The notes under the pieces are model-generated. The model had not been told where the DNA came from, made no database searches, and saw only the letters and a list, made by a program, of their open reading frames with translations. This document shows positions 1 to 8,960 of a DNA stretch of 64,000 nucleotides, piece after piece. The position numbers and the translations under genes are program-made. The first letter of the stretch is position 1, and each line of letters opens with the position of its first letter. Origin of the DNA: an uncultured Lentisphaeria bacterium. Lineage in GTDB: Bacteria > Verrucomicrobiota > Lentisphaeria > Victivallales > UBA1829. Location: NCBI GenBank assembly GCA_905197955.1, contig CAJKAR010000006.1:84924-148923 (forward strand). Reading direction: 5' to 3'.

Positions 1-40
1 CGGCAATGATCCAGATTTTCTTCTTTTTTTTCGCATCCAT
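1..40 (-). CDS. Start of a gene running off the left edge, unidentified
   Basis: An ATG on the minus strand opens the reading frame MDAKKKKKIWIIA, which stays open to the window edge. A purine-rich GAGGAAGGA stands 11-12 bases upstream as a possible ribosome binding site. A Lys-rich start followed by a hydrophobic stretch suits a signal peptide or membrane anchor. Only 13 codons are visible, so this could be chance. It would be divergent from typA. Confidence 0.4.
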   Translation of the reverse strand, partial: MDAKKKKKIWIIA

Positions 41-205
41 ACAGTATACAATCCTTCCTCTTGCATTTTCCCAAGAAGTCAAAAACAGCTTCTTTGGTGC
101 TAATATATTGCAAAATAAAAGGAAAAACAACTGGAAAAATAAAAAAAAGAAGTTAAATTATATGGTTTAAAATCGTTCATGAAACTTTTACACAAGAATG
201 GTCCT

Positions 206-2017
206 ATGCAGAACATCAGAAACATTGCAATCATCGCCCACGTCGACCACGGCAAGACGACTCTGGTCGACGAGATCATCAAACAGTCCAAGCTCTTCCG
301 TGAAAATCAGGAAATGCACGAATGCTTCCTGGACAACAACGACATCGAACGGGAACGGGGCATCACCATCCTTGCCAAAAATATCAGTGTCAATTACAAA
401 GGCGTGAAGATCAACATCATCGACACTCCGGGCCACAGCGATTTCGGCGGCCAGGTGGAACGCGTGCTGAACATGGCGGACGGAGTGATCCTTCTAGTAG
501 ACTCCGCCGAAGGCCCCCTCCCCCAGACCAGATTCGTGCTTGACAAGGCGCTCAAACTCAATTTGAAACCGATTGTGGTCATCAACAAGATCGACCGTCC
601 GGATGCCCGTCCGAACGAGGTTCATAACGATATTTTCGATCTTTTCATCGACCTCGATGCCACCGAAGAACAGCTCGACTTCCCCCTGCTCTACGCCAGC
701 GGACGAAGCGGATGGGCCACCACCGATCTCGAACACGGAAAACGCGATTCGATTCTTCCGCTCATGGATGCCATCATTGAGCAGATTCCTCCTCCGCCTT
801 ATAACGAAGGAGCGCTTCAGCTTCAGATCACCACGCTCGACTACAATGATTATGTGGGCAGAATCGGTATCGGCCGCGTCCACCGGGGGACACTGGAGGC
901 GAATAAACCGATCGCCGTGGTCAAACGTGATGGACGTGTTGTCCCGGCCTCGATCAAGCAGATCTTCACATTCGAAGGCATCGGGCGCAAACAGGTGGAC
1001 AAGGTGGAATGCGGCGACCTCTGTGCGGTTGTCGGCATTGAAGGCATCGACATCAGCGATACCGTCACGGACGCAAACGCGCCGGAAGGAATGCCGCCGA
1101 TCGCCATCGACGAGCCCACCATCTCCATGATGTTCCGAGTCAATGACTCCCCGCTGTTCGGCAAGGAAGGAAAATTCATCAGCAGCCGTCACATCCGCGA
1201 GCGCCTTCTCAAGGAGGCGGAACGCGACGTGGCGCTCCGCGTGGAGGAGCTCGGAGACTGTTTCAAAGTCAGCGGACGCGGTGTGCTGCACATTGCCATT
1301 CTCATCGAAAACATGCGTCGCGAAGGCTATGAACTGACCATCACACAGCCGCATGTGATCTACAAGGAGATCGACGGACAGAAGTGCGAACCGATCGAGG
1401 AACTCACGGTGGATGTTCCCGACGGCGTTGCGGGAAAAGTCATTGAACTGGTCGGAGTCCGCCGCGGCGAAATGACCAAAATGGAACAGCACCTCAGCCG
1501 TCAGCTTCTGGAATTCACAATTCCGACCCGCGGACTGATCGGGCTTCGCAGCAAGGTTATGACGGCAACCGCCGGAGAAGCGATCATGTCGCACCGCTTC
1601 CTGAAATACGCTCCGGTCCGCGGTGATATTCCGCAGAGACAGAACGGCGTTCTCATCAGCATGGGTGCGGGCAAGGCGATTCCCTATGCAATCGACGGAC
1701 TTCAGCAGCGGGGAACCTTCTTCATTGATCCCGGTGTGGATACCTACGAGGGAATGATCCTCGGTGAACACTGCAAGGAAGGCGATCTTGATGTCAATGT
1801 CCAGAGAGAAAAACACCTCTCGAACATGCGCGCCGCCGGTTCGGACCGCAATCTCAAAATTGCTCCTGCTCAGAAGATGAGTCTGGAAGAATCGCTCGAA
1901 TACATTGCGGATGACGAATATGTGGAAGTAACTCCGAAGACGATTCGTCTGCGCAAAAAGCTTCTCACCGAACTGGAACGCAGACGCAGCCGCAACGCGA
2001 AACTGAAAGCGGAATAA
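206..2017 (+). CDS. typA: Translational GTPase TypA/BipA
   Basis: This is a ribosome-associated GTPase of the EF-G-like family that acts in the cytoplasm on 50S assembly and stress or cold adaptation. From the chosen start the protein has 603 residues, normal for the family. The GTPase motifs are all present: AHVDHGKT (P-loop), GITILAKN (switch I), DTPGHSDFGG (G3) and NKIDRPDA (G4). EF-Tu domain 2-like, EF-G-C-like and BipA-specific C-terminal regions follow. An in-frame ATG nine codons upstream (179) would add MKLLHKNGP; the internal ATG fits family starts, where the P-loop follows almost at once. Neither start has a clear Shine-Dalgarno sequence. It appears monocistronic. Confidence 0.96.
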   Translation: MQNIRNIAIIAHVDHGKTTLVDEIIKQSKLFRENQEMHECFLDNNDIERERGITILAKNISVNYKGVKINIIDTPGHSDFGGQVERVLNMADGVILLVDSAEGPLPQTRFVLDKALKLNLKPIVVINKIDRPDARPNEVHNDIFDLFIDLDATEEQLDFPLLYASGRSGWATTDLEHGKRDSILPLMDAIIEQIPPPPYNEGALQLQITTLDYNDYVGRIGIGRVHRGTLEANKPIAVVKRDGRVVPASIKQIFTFEGIGRKQVDKVECGDLCAVVGIEGIDISDTVTDANAPEGMPPIAIDEPTISMMFRVNDSPLFGKEGKFISSRHIRERLLKEAERDVALRVEELGDCFKVSGRGVLHIAILIENMRREGYELTITQPHVIYKEIDGQKCEPIEELTVDVPDGVAGKVIELVGVRRGEMTKMEQHLSRQLLEFTIPTRGLIGLRSKVMTATAGEAIMSHRFLKYAPVRGDIPQRQNGVLISMGAGKAIPYAIDGLQQRGTFFIDPGVDTYEGMILGEHCKEGDLDVNVQREKHLSNMRAAGSDRNLKIAPAQKMSLEESLEYIADDEYVEVTPKTIRLRKKLLTELERRRSRNAKLKAE

Positions 2018-2136
2018 AAATCTCTCAAAGATCCGGCTTCCGGAGAAAAATCTTCCGGAGGTCGTTCTTTTCCGCAAGGCTCGTCCGGGAGGATTTTCCA
2101 TGGATGATTTTCTTGCGTTTTTTTCCTGATTCCGGG

Positions 2137-2165
2137 TTGATTTTTCCGCAAAATGTGGATATATT
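2137..2165 (+). promoter_or_regulatory. Promoter of the small basic protein gene
   Basis: TTGATT and TATATT are separated by 17 bases, a good sigma-70 match, about 48 bases before the small gene. It lies just after a TCCGGA-containing repeat region that trails typA. It implies that the small gene is transcribed independently of typA. Confidence 0.6.
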
Positions 2166-2212
2166 GTCAGATATGCTAAAATCCAAACATAAAAAGATTC
2201 AAGGAGTTTGAT

Positions 2213-2320
2213 ATGGGACAGCAGTACAACAAAATGCAGAAGCGCGCACGCCGCAAACGCTACAACGAAAGACTCAAAGCCAGAATCAAAGCTGCGATCA
2301 AGGCGGCAAAGAAAAAATAA
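2213..2320 (+). CDS. Small basic MGQQYNK-type protein, 35 aa
   Basis: The 35-residue product begins MGQQYNKMQKRARRKRYNE and ends AKKK. It is dominated by Lys and Arg, with the rest mainly Ala, Gln and Tyr, and it has no membrane segment. AAGGAG lies six bases before the ATG, a strong ribosome binding site. The gene has its own promoter and a textbook terminator, so it is very likely expressed. The composition suggests a nucleic-acid or ribosome-bound protein, like small ribosomal proteins of the bTHX kind. I recall similar MGQQYNK starts in PVC-group genomes but know of no assigned function. It is shorter than usual gene-caller limits. Confidence 0.75.
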   Translation: MGQQYNKMQKRARRKRYNERLKARIKAAIKAAKKK

Positions 2321-2328
2321 GTCTTCAA

Positions 2329-2352
2329 GGCGGGAGAACATCCCGCCTTTTT
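2329..2352 (+). terminator. Intrinsic terminator after the small basic gene
   Basis: GGCGGGA and TCCCGCC form a perfect 7-bp stem around a GAACA loop and are followed by five T. It closes the 35-aa gene before lpxA. Confidence 0.85.
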
Positions 2353-2401
2353 CGTATCACCCCACACTGCAAATTCCGGATAGATTCGAGGAACTGAAAC
2401 T

Positions 2402-3199
2402 ATGGCAAAGATTCATCCAACCGCAATCGTCGATCCTTCTGCCAAACTGGCGGATGATGTGGAGATCGGCCCCTACTGTCTTGTTGAACACGATGTTGAA
2501 ATCGGAGCTGGCACCCGTCTGATCGGGCACTGCAATATCGGTGCCTACACCACAATGGGCACGGGCAATACTGTTTATCCGTTTGCCTCGCTGGGAACCG
2601 ATCCGGAAGATTATGCGTTCACGGGGACGGTTTCTTATACCAGAATCGGGAATGACAACCGTTTCCGGGAAGGCGTCACGGTAAACAGGGGAACGAAGGA
2701 AGGAACCGTCACCAAAATCGGGAACGGCTGCTTCATGATGGCAAACACCCATGTTTCCCACAACTGTCAGATCGGCGACCGTGTTATTTTTGTCCCGTAC
2801 AGCGGAGTTGCCGGCTACTGCGAAGTGGGGAACAACTGTCTAATTTCCGGACTTTCCGGAATGCATCAGTTCTGCCGCATGGGACGCATGGCGGTGCTCA
2901 GCGGAGGATCCCAGATTTCCATGGATCTGCCGCCCTTCATGATCGGCGACGGACGCAACGGCGGAGTCCGCGGATTCAACATCGTCGGGATGCGCCGCAA
3001 CGGGTTCACTCCGGAAACGATCCGCGCGATCAAGGATGTTTACGACATCTTCTTCCGTCAGGGTCTGAACACCACGAACGCCATTGCCAAAGTTCTTGCT
3101 GAAGTTCCACAGCTGCCTGAAGTTACCGAATTTCTTGATTTTGTCCGCTCCAGCAAACGCGGGATTCTTCCTGGCGATCACCATGGAAGACGCGCCTGA
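2402..3199 (+). CDS. lpxA: Acyl-ACP--UDP-N-acetylglucosamine O-acyltransferase
   Basis: LpxA catalyses the first step of lipid A synthesis, moving a 3-hydroxyacyl chain from ACP to UDP-GlcNAc in the cytoplasm. At 265 residues it matches the usual 262. The N-terminal two thirds carry left-handed beta-helix hexapeptide repeats (IG-x-x-x-type turns). NTHVSHNC places His120 at the catalytic base of E. coli His125, and the GMHQFCRMG and DLPPFM landmarks are present. The residue matching E. coli His144 is Tyr139 (AGYCEV in place of AGHVSV). A GAGGAA ribosome binding site precedes the ATG. No other lpx gene is nearby. It shows that the organism has an LPS-type outer membrane. Confidence 0.93.
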   Translation: MAKIHPTAIVDPSAKLADDVEIGPYCLVEHDVEIGAGTRLIGHCNIGAYTTMGTGNTVYPFASLGTDPEDYAFTGTVSYTRIGNDNRFREGVTVNRGTKEGTVTKIGNGCFMMANTHVSHNCQIGDRVIFVPYSGVAGYCEVGNNCLISGLSGMHQFCRMGRMAVLSGGSQISMDLPPFMIGDGRNGGVRGFNIVGMRRNGFTPETIRAIKDVYDIFFRQGLNTTNAIAKVLAEVPQLPEVTEFLDFVRSSKRGILPGDHHGRRA

Positions 3200-3235
3200 C
3201 GCGCCGGAACTAACCCCAAAGCACAGGTGACAGCC

Positions 3236-4030
3236 ATGAATATTCAATCCCTGATGAACGAGCTCTTTGCATGGTGCAGTGATGGAGGACCGCACGACTA
3301 CTCTCAATCCTGCGACACGCTCAAAACCGGAAATCCGGAAACAGAGCTTCACAAAGTTGCGGTTTCCATGTTCGCCACCCCGAACCTGATCCGGGAAGTC
3401 CGCGACTGGGGAGCCGAACTGCTGATTGTCCATGAACCGACCTTCTACGATCATTATGACCGAAAACTGGAAAATGATCCTGTGACAGCGGCCAAAGCGG
3501 CTCTGCTGGAAGAGGCTGGACTTGCCGTCTGGCGTTATCACGATCACCCGCATGTGAAATTCAAGGATATGATCGGCGAAGGAGAGGTCCACTTCCTCGG
3601 ACTGGAAGGGGAATGGATCAAAGGACCGCACAATGCGGTCAACCGGTTCCGTCTGAACAAACCGATGACGCCGCGCGAGATCGGCAGAAGATTCGATGAA
3701 ACACTGCACGCGCACCATGTTCGAATCTGCGGTGCGGCGGATGCGCCCTGTACCAATCTTTCACTCTGCTTCGGAACTCCCCGCGGGGTCTTCGATGAGC
3801 TGCGCAATCCGGAAATCGATCTTGTCATGACCGGAGAGGCCTGCGAGTGGCAGCTGGGGGAATATGCGCGCGATGCGGGTCAGCTCGGTTTCCGGAAAGC
3901 GCTGATGATTCTCGGTCACATTCCATCCGAACGGGAGGGAATGCGGCTGCTTGCAAAGTGGATGCAGGAACGCTTCCAGCAGTTTGAAACGCGCTACTTT
4001 GAGTGCGGAGAGGTCTATTGCGCGCCTTGA
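3236..4030 (+). CDS. NIF3-like dinuclear metal-centre protein
   Basis: The protein belongs to the NIF3/DUF34 family, hexameric proteins with a two-metal site and no settled function. HEPTFYDHY near residue 65 and the C-terminal GHIPSEREGM correspond to the metal-binding His/Glu clusters. VMTGEACEWQ matches the ITGE-like central motif. The length of 264 residues is normal. A GTG at 3227 would add three codons, but the AGGTGA ribosome binding site overlaps that GTG and sits five bases before the ATG, so the ATG is preferred. It follows lpxA by 36 bases and is probably co-transcribed. A bidirectional terminator follows. Confidence 0.82.
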   Translation: MNIQSLMNELFAWCSDGGPHDYSQSCDTLKTGNPETELHKVAVSMFATPNLIREVRDWGAELLIVHEPTFYDHYDRKLENDPVTAAKAALLEEAGLAVWRYHDHPHVKFKDMIGEGEVHFLGLEGEWIKGPHNAVNRFRLNKPMTPREIGRRFDETLHAHHVRICGAADAPCTNLSLCFGTPRGVFDELRNPEIDLVMTGEACEWQLGEYARDAGQLGFRKALMILGHIPSEREGMRLLAKWMQERFQQFETRYFECGEVYCAP

Positions 4031-4051
4031 TTCTTTTGTGGAATCGATGGC

Positions 4052-4095
4052 AAAAAAATGGAGCGTCGGAAGAAATTACCGACGCTCCTTTTTTT
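4052..4095. terminator. Bidirectional terminator between convergent genes
   Basis: GGAGCGTCGG and CCGACGCTCC form a 10-bp perfect stem (4060-4069 and 4079-4088). Seven A precede it and seven T follow it, so it can stop both the NIF3-like gene (+) and the ABC exporter (-), whose stop codon lies in the T run. Confidence 0.88.
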
Positions 4096-6157
4096 ATGCC
4101 TCTTTTTTCTCTTTTCCGGACTTGCCGAACTGAGTGTCATGCAGTTTTTTGTAGCGTCCGCCAAGAGCCATCAACTCCTCGTGGGTTCCGGACTCCACAA
4201 TATGTCCTTTTTCCAGAACGATGATTCTGTTTGCATTCTGAATGGTGCTCAAGCGATGGGCAATGGCAAACACGGTACGGTTTGTCATAACATTGTTGAG
4301 AGCATCCTGGACCAGTTTTTCGGTGACAGTATCCAGAGCGCTGGTAGCCTCGTCCAGAATCAGGATGGGAGGATTCTTGAGAATGGCGCGGGCTATGCTG
4401 ATGCGCTGTTTTTCACCGCCGCTCAGACGGAACCCTTTCTCGCCGGCAAAGGTATCATAACCATCCGGATGTCGGCCGTCCACGATGAAGTTGTGGGCAT
4501 TCGCCTGTTTCGCGGCTTCGATGATCTGTTCGCGGGAGGCGGAAGGAAGACCGTAGGCGATGTTGTCGGCGATCGTGTCGTTGAAGAGGATGGCATCCTG
4601 AGTGACTATGCCGATCAGATTGCGCAGATCTTCAATTCGAATATCCCGGACATCCTTGCCGTCAATGGTAATGCTCCCTCCATCGCAGTCGTAGAAACGG
4701 GCGATCAGATTGGCAATCGTGGTCTTTCCGGATCCGGTCTCGCCGACCACGGCAACGATATGGCCTTTGGGAATATCAAATGAAATTCCGTCAAGAATCT
4801 TGCGTTTGTCGTATGCGAAAGTCACATTGTTGAAAGAGATCTTGTCATGAAAAGCCTTCAGCTCCACCGGATGCGGACTCTCTTTGATTCCGGTATCGTA
4901 ATCAATCACCTGGAAATAGCGGTCCGCGGCAGCCATGCTGCGCTGGATGTAGGTGGAGACTTTCGCCAGATCCTTGATCGGACGGTATGCCAGAAAACAA
5001 GGAGCAAGAAGCTGAGCCAGTTCAGAAAGAGAAATCTCACGGCTGTAACTGTAAATCAGAAACACAAGAGTCGATGCAACAGCAACGACTTCCATCAGCG
5101 GAGTCATAAGCAGCTGTGCGCGAATTGCCCGCACAACCGTTTTGAAATAATGGCGGTTCGAATATTCAAACCGGTTGATTTCACGCTCCTCCGCGTAGTA
5201 TGCCTTCACGACGAGAATTCCTGTGAAGACCTCGTGCATGCGGATTACGACTTCGGCAATCTGTGCAAAGGATTTCTTGTACACCTTGCGGATCTTTCTG
5301 CCGAGGATCGCCACAGGCACAATGCAGAGCGGCATGCCGACAAAAAGAATCAGCGGCAATTCCCAGCTTCCATGCTGCAAACTGGCGTAAATGATGGCGG
5401 CGGCACAGGCGAGGATTTCGATCGGACAACGGGTGGCGTCGGCAATCACGTTGGCAACGCTCGATTCGATCGCGGCGGTATCGTTGGTACAGCGGCTGAT
5501 GAGCTGTCCGACATCCGTCTTTCCATAGAAGCGGAGCGACTGATCCATCAGCTTCCGGAAGATTTCATCGCGCAGATCCGTTACAACCCGGATTCCCACC
5601 CAGCGCATGCAGTAGTGGTTGACATAGGTAGCAATGTTTTTCAGGATCCAAAGCAGAATGAATCCGATGCAGAAGACTGAAAAGAACTGCCAGGTCATTT
5701 TTCCCGTCTCGGTTTCCGCCGGAAAGGAGAGCAGCTCATCCGTCCGCTGTTTCAGAACGACATTTCCATTGACATAGACAACGGAAATGCTCTCGATTCC
5801 CAGCGTTTTCAACGTATGGTTGGCTTTGTCGATCTCCTTCTGAATTTTGGAGACCTCTTCTTTTTCCGGCTTTGACAGAATCCTTTTGACCGTTTCGATC
5901 TTCTGCTCATTCGATTCCGCAGCATTGATGGAATCCAGAATGGACTTTGCCGCGAGATCCAGTTCCTGTCCGGACGACTTTCCGGAAAACTCGATTCCCG
6001 TCATGAGACTGGGAATCAGCATCAGACTGCCGAACAACGATCCGCCAACAATAAAACCGGCGATTATTCCAACCGCCAGACGGAATTTATACGGTTTTGC
6101 ATACGAAAGCAGACGCCAGTAAGTCTGAACTTTCGCTTCCTGATTTTTATCCATCAT
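4094..6157 (-). CDS. MsbA-like ABC exporter, fused membrane and ATPase domains
   Basis: This is an inner-membrane half-transporter with an N-terminal six-helix domain and a C-terminal ATPase. It shows Walker A GETGSGKT (about residue 471), signature LSGGEKQR (about 576) and Walker B ILILDEATSALD. It resembles the MsbA/lipid exporter group that flips lipid A core or other lipid-linked products. At 687 residues it is about 100 longer than E. coli MsbA. The excess lies between the first and second membrane segments (about 50-165), where a charged, probably coiled-coil loop faces the periplasm. It overlaps the aminotransferase by ATGA, so the two are made together. Substrate is inferred only from class and context. 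Confidence 0.88.
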   Translation of the reverse strand: MMDKNQEAKVQTYWRLLSYAKPYKFRLAVGIIAGFIVGGSLFGSLMLIPSLMTGIEFSGKSSGQELDLAAKSILDSINAAESNEQKIETVKRILSKPEKEEVSKIQKEIDKANHTLKTLGIESISVVYVNGNVVLKQRTDELLSFPAETETGKMTWQFFSVFCIGFILLWILKNIATYVNHYCMRWVGIRVVTDLRDEIFRKLMDQSLRFYGKTDVGQLISRCTNDTAAIESSVANVIADATRCPIEILACAAAIIYASLQHGSWELPLILFVGMPLCIVPVAILGRKIRKVYKKSFAQIAEVVIRMHEVFTGILVVKAYYAEEREINRFEYSNRHYFKTVVRAIRAQLLMTPLMEVVAVASTLVFLIYSYSREISLSELAQLLAPCFLAYRPIKDLAKVSTYIQRSMAAADRYFQVIDYDTGIKESPHPVELKAFHDKISFNNVTFAYDKRKILDGISFDIPKGHIVAVVGETGSGKTTIANLIARFYDCDGGSITIDGKDVRDIRIEDLRNLIGIVTQDAILFNDTIADNIAYGLPSASREQIIEAAKQANAHNFIVDGRHPDGYDTFAGEKGFRLSGGEKQRISIARAILKNPPILILDEATSALDTVTEKLVQDALNNVMTNRTVFAIAHRLSTIQNANRIIVLEKGHIVESGTHEELMALGGRYKKLHDTQFGKSGKEKKEA

Positions 6158-7278
6158 GATTTCAGAGCTTTTTCGATTGTGGCAACAACATATTCACGCA
6201 TCGCCGTTGTGGATTCCGGATAGATCGGCAGGGCAAGGATCTCCGCCGCGGCCGCCTCGCTGACAGGCAGATCCCCTTTCCGGTAGCCAAGCGAAGCAAA
6301 ACATTCCTGAAGATGCAGCGGCACAGGATAGTAGATGTCACAGCCGATATTCGCACTCTGGAGGGCGGCTTTGACCGCATCGCGCCGGCCATCACGCACC
6401 AGAATGGAGAACTGATTGTAAATGTGGCGCGTTGCATACTCCGCCCGCACGGGCAGCCGAACCCGGTCGCCGATGGAACTTGCCGCAAACAGTTTTTCAT
6501 ATTCCGCGGCATTGTGCTGACGGGCCTCGGTCCAAGCATCAAGATGCTTTAGCTTGATCGAGAGAATCGCCGCCTGAAGCGCATCCAGACGGAAATTGCC
6601 GCCGACATATTTGTGATAATATTTCGGATTCATTCCGTGATTACGGAAAATCTTGAGTTTCTCCACACGTTCCGGCGTATTTGCCGTCACCATTCCGCCG
6701 TCGCCGAAACAGCCGAGGTTCTTGCTCGGGAAGAAGGAGAAGCAGCCGTAGTGTCCGAATGATCCGACTCTCTTCCCTTTGTATTCGGAACCGATCGCCT
6801 GCGCGGCATCTTCGATCACGATCAGATTGTGCTTTCCGGCGATCTCCAGAACAGGTTCCATCTCAGCCGCCTGTCCGAACAGATGCACGGGAATCACGGC
6901 TTTGGTGCGCGGCGTGATTTTTTCCTCAATCTTAGAGACATCCAGATTGAAGGTTTCCGGGTCAATATCCACGAACACAGGCTTTGCCCCGACTCGCGCG
7001 ATCGCGCCAGCGGTGGCAAAGAAGGTGAACGGAGTTGTAATCACTTCATCGCCTTCCCCGATTCCCTCGACCATCAGAGAGATCAGCAGAGCATCGGAAC
7101 CGGAGGTCACTCCGCAAGCTCCTGCGGCCTGGCTGTAGGCGGCGATCTCCTCTTCCAGTTTGGCGACTTTGGGGCCGAGAATGAACATCTGGGAATCGCT
7201 CAGCTCTTCAATTTCCTTCATAATCTCCTGTTTCAGAGAAGCAAACTGTCCTTTCAGATCAAGAAGCGGAACTTGCAT
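6154..7278 (-). CDS. DegT/DnrJ/EryC1/StrS-family sugar aminotransferase
   Basis: A PLP enzyme that aminates keto-sugar nucleotides on the way to amino sugars for LPS, glycans or glycosylated proteins. The 374-residue length is typical. Lys186 in FFPSKNLGCFGDGG is the expected Schiff-base lysine, and Asp157 in IEDAAQ would pair with the pyridine nitrogen. TSGSDAL and VHLFGQ are family landmarks. It is the first gene of a two-gene operon with the ABC exporter (4-base overlap), which fits synthesis followed by export of a modified glycolipid, though that link is inference. A GGAAAG ribosome binding site precedes the start. Confidence 0.9.
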   Translation of the reverse strand: MQVPLLDLKGQFASLKQEIMKEIEELSDSQMFILGPKVAKLEEEIAAYSQAAGACGVTSGSDALLISLMVEGIGEGDEVITTPFTFFATAGAIARVGAKPVFVDIDPETFNLDVSKIEEKITPRTKAVIPVHLFGQAAEMEPVLEIAGKHNLIVIEDAAQAIGSEYKGKRVGSFGHYGCFSFFPSKNLGCFGDGGMVTANTPERVEKLKIFRNHGMNPKYYHKYVGGNFRLDALQAAILSIKLKHLDAWTEARQHNAAEYEKLFAASSIGDRVRLPVRAEYATRHIYNQFSILVRDGRRDAVKAALQSANIGCDIYYPVPLHLQECFASLGYRKGDLPVSEAAAAEILALPIYPESTTAMREYVVATIEKALKS

Positions 7279-7421
7279 GGCGGTCTTTCCTTTCCTGTGT
7301 GATATGTGATAATATGGTTGACGTTTTTATCATAATTGGTTAATATAACTCCAAAAACGGCTTTTGTCATTCCGGCAAACCGGAAATCTTCAACTTTTTT
7401 GCGATAAAAGCCTTCCATCAT

Positions 7422-8960
7422 CTACTGCGCACGACGATAGACGATCACAAGTCCGCCCAGAGTCGTATCCCGGAACAGTGCAATATCATCCCGATCGGGT
7501 AGCAGAGAGGGACCCGACATTTCCGTATTTTCAAAATCATTTTCGTGATAGACATAGATGGTATCCGCCGGCATCTCATCGGCCGTTTTTTCCAGTTTTC
7601 TGACCGGTGCATAAAACGGAACCCGTCCGGAATACACCTGCGGAAACGGCTTTTTCACATATCCCATTTCCGGCATCGTCAGCATCTGCGCAAGCGGCCA
7701 GGAGACCACGATCGGAAAATCCCTGTATTCTTCCAGAAAGGTACACAGATACCGATTCGAATCGATGTCGCGCAGATACTCGCGGCTCCGCTCCAGATAT
7801 TCGCCCGAACGACGAATTCCGAACGGCAGTTCCTGATAAAAAATCGGTCCGAACAATCCCGCGAAAATCAGCAGGAATGCGCCTGCCCTGCGGAATCGCC
7901 CCAGATTCTGCGCCAGCAGCAGAGAGGCCGGGATCGAAGCGGCAGCCATGTACCGGGGCAGAGCAATTTTTGCAACCAGATACGCTCCGAAGTAGCCCAG
8001 AACGGTCAAAAGGACAAACAGTTGAAACATTCGCTCCTCCGATTGAAAATCCCGCCTGCGGAACCAGTTCACGCAGAACAGAATCCCTCCCAGCAGAATG
8101 ATCGAATACAGCACCGGAAAATAGAGTTCATAATGAAAGTAAAATTTTCTCAGCAGAAAGAACAGCAGACTCCCTCCCCCGTCGCGAACCGGCGTCCCGG
8201 GAGAATGAACCCCTCCAGCGGAAATATCCACATTATGCTGAAGCATCCAGAACTGAATCAGAAAACAGATCACTCCTCCGACCAGCGGCAGAAGCAGACT
8301 CCTCCACTCTTTCCTGCACCACAGGATCCGGATCAGCAGAGCCAGCAGAAATGCCAGACTCAACACCACAGCAGAAGCCTTGATGAATCCGGCAAAAAAA
8401 ACAATTCCCAGCGCAAGGAACCAGCGTTTCCGGAACCCGAACCAGAGCGCCAGCATGATGCAGAATATCAGGGCGCACTCCTGTCCGAGAGCCGCTATCC
8501 GACCGGAAATCACAGGCTCGGAAAACGCGGCAAGAGTCCACAGCAAAGCAAGCAGGGGGGAAAAAGAATTCCGCTTCAAAATCTGAAACAGAATCGTCCC
8601 GGCACCGGCAATGCAGGCAATGTTGAAAATATGACCGATCAGATGCACCGTCTGCGGAGAGAACAAGGAATAAAGAATCCCGTACATCACCGGCAGGAGC
8701 CCGAAACGGTAGACGTTCGACCCCTCAAACGAGTGCTGTTCCGGCGCCCACAGTTCGGCAAAGGAAAAATGATGCTTCGCCAGAAAAAGCGCTTGATTAT
8801 GGAGTCCAATAATCTCATCCCAATGCGGAGGATTCCACAAATACGAGAGATTCAGCAGGAGAAGCAGAAAAAAGAAACAACAAAACGCGCCGGGGAAACC
8901 CGCGCCGGCAAGAAAAACTCCGGCACGGTTCCGCAGACGCGTCCACCACGGCACGGTCAT
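7422..8960 (-). CDS. Polytopic membrane protein, GT-C/ArnT-like glycosyltransferase candidate
   Basis: The 512-residue protein has about ten to twelve hydrophobic segments. An early acidic motif, HWDEI (Asp48-Glu49), lies in the first extracytoplasmic loop, as in GT-C fold enzymes such as PMT and ArnT that use polyprenyl-phosphate sugars. A soluble C-terminal part of about 110 residues follows. The ATG overlaps the galK stop by one base (TGATG), so translation is probably coupled to galK. Sequence identity to a named family cannot be claimed by eye; a generic glycan-assembly membrane protein is the alternative. Confidence 0.6.
   Translation of the reverse strand: MTVPWWTRLRNRAGVFLAGAGFPGAFCCFFFLLLLLNLSYLWNPPHWDEIIGLHNQALFLAKHHFSFAELWAPEQHSFEGSNVYRFGLLPVMYGILYSLFSPQTVHLIGHIFNIACIAGAGTILFQILKRNSFSPLLALLWTLAAFSEPVISGRIAALGQECALIFCIMLALWFGFRKRWFLALGIVFFAGFIKASAVVLSLAFLLALLIRILWCRKEWRSLLLPLVGGVICFLIQFWMLQHNVDISAGGVHSPGTPVRDGGGSLLFFLLRKFYFHYELYFPVLYSIILLGGILFCVNWFRRRDFQSEERMFQLFVLLTVLGYFGAYLVAKIALPRYMAAASIPASLLLAQNLGRFRRAGAFLLIFAGLFGPIFYQELPFGIRRSGEYLERSREYLRDIDSNRYLCTFLEEYRDFPIVVSWPLAQMLTMPEMGYVKKPFPQVYSGRVPFYAPVRKLEKTADEMPADTIYVYHENDFENTEMSGPSLLPDRDDIALFRDTTLGGLVIVYRRAQ

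Noticed and set aside
71..97. CCAAGAAG/CTTCTTTGG inverted repeat before typA as an operator
   Set aside because: One arm has an extra base, no promoter is clear nearby, and such repeats are expected by chance in AT-rich gaps.
494..2341. 615-codon frame on the minus strand
   Set aside because: It lies opposite typA, whose GTPase motifs are complete. Its composition is typical of an antisense shadow and no motif is seen.
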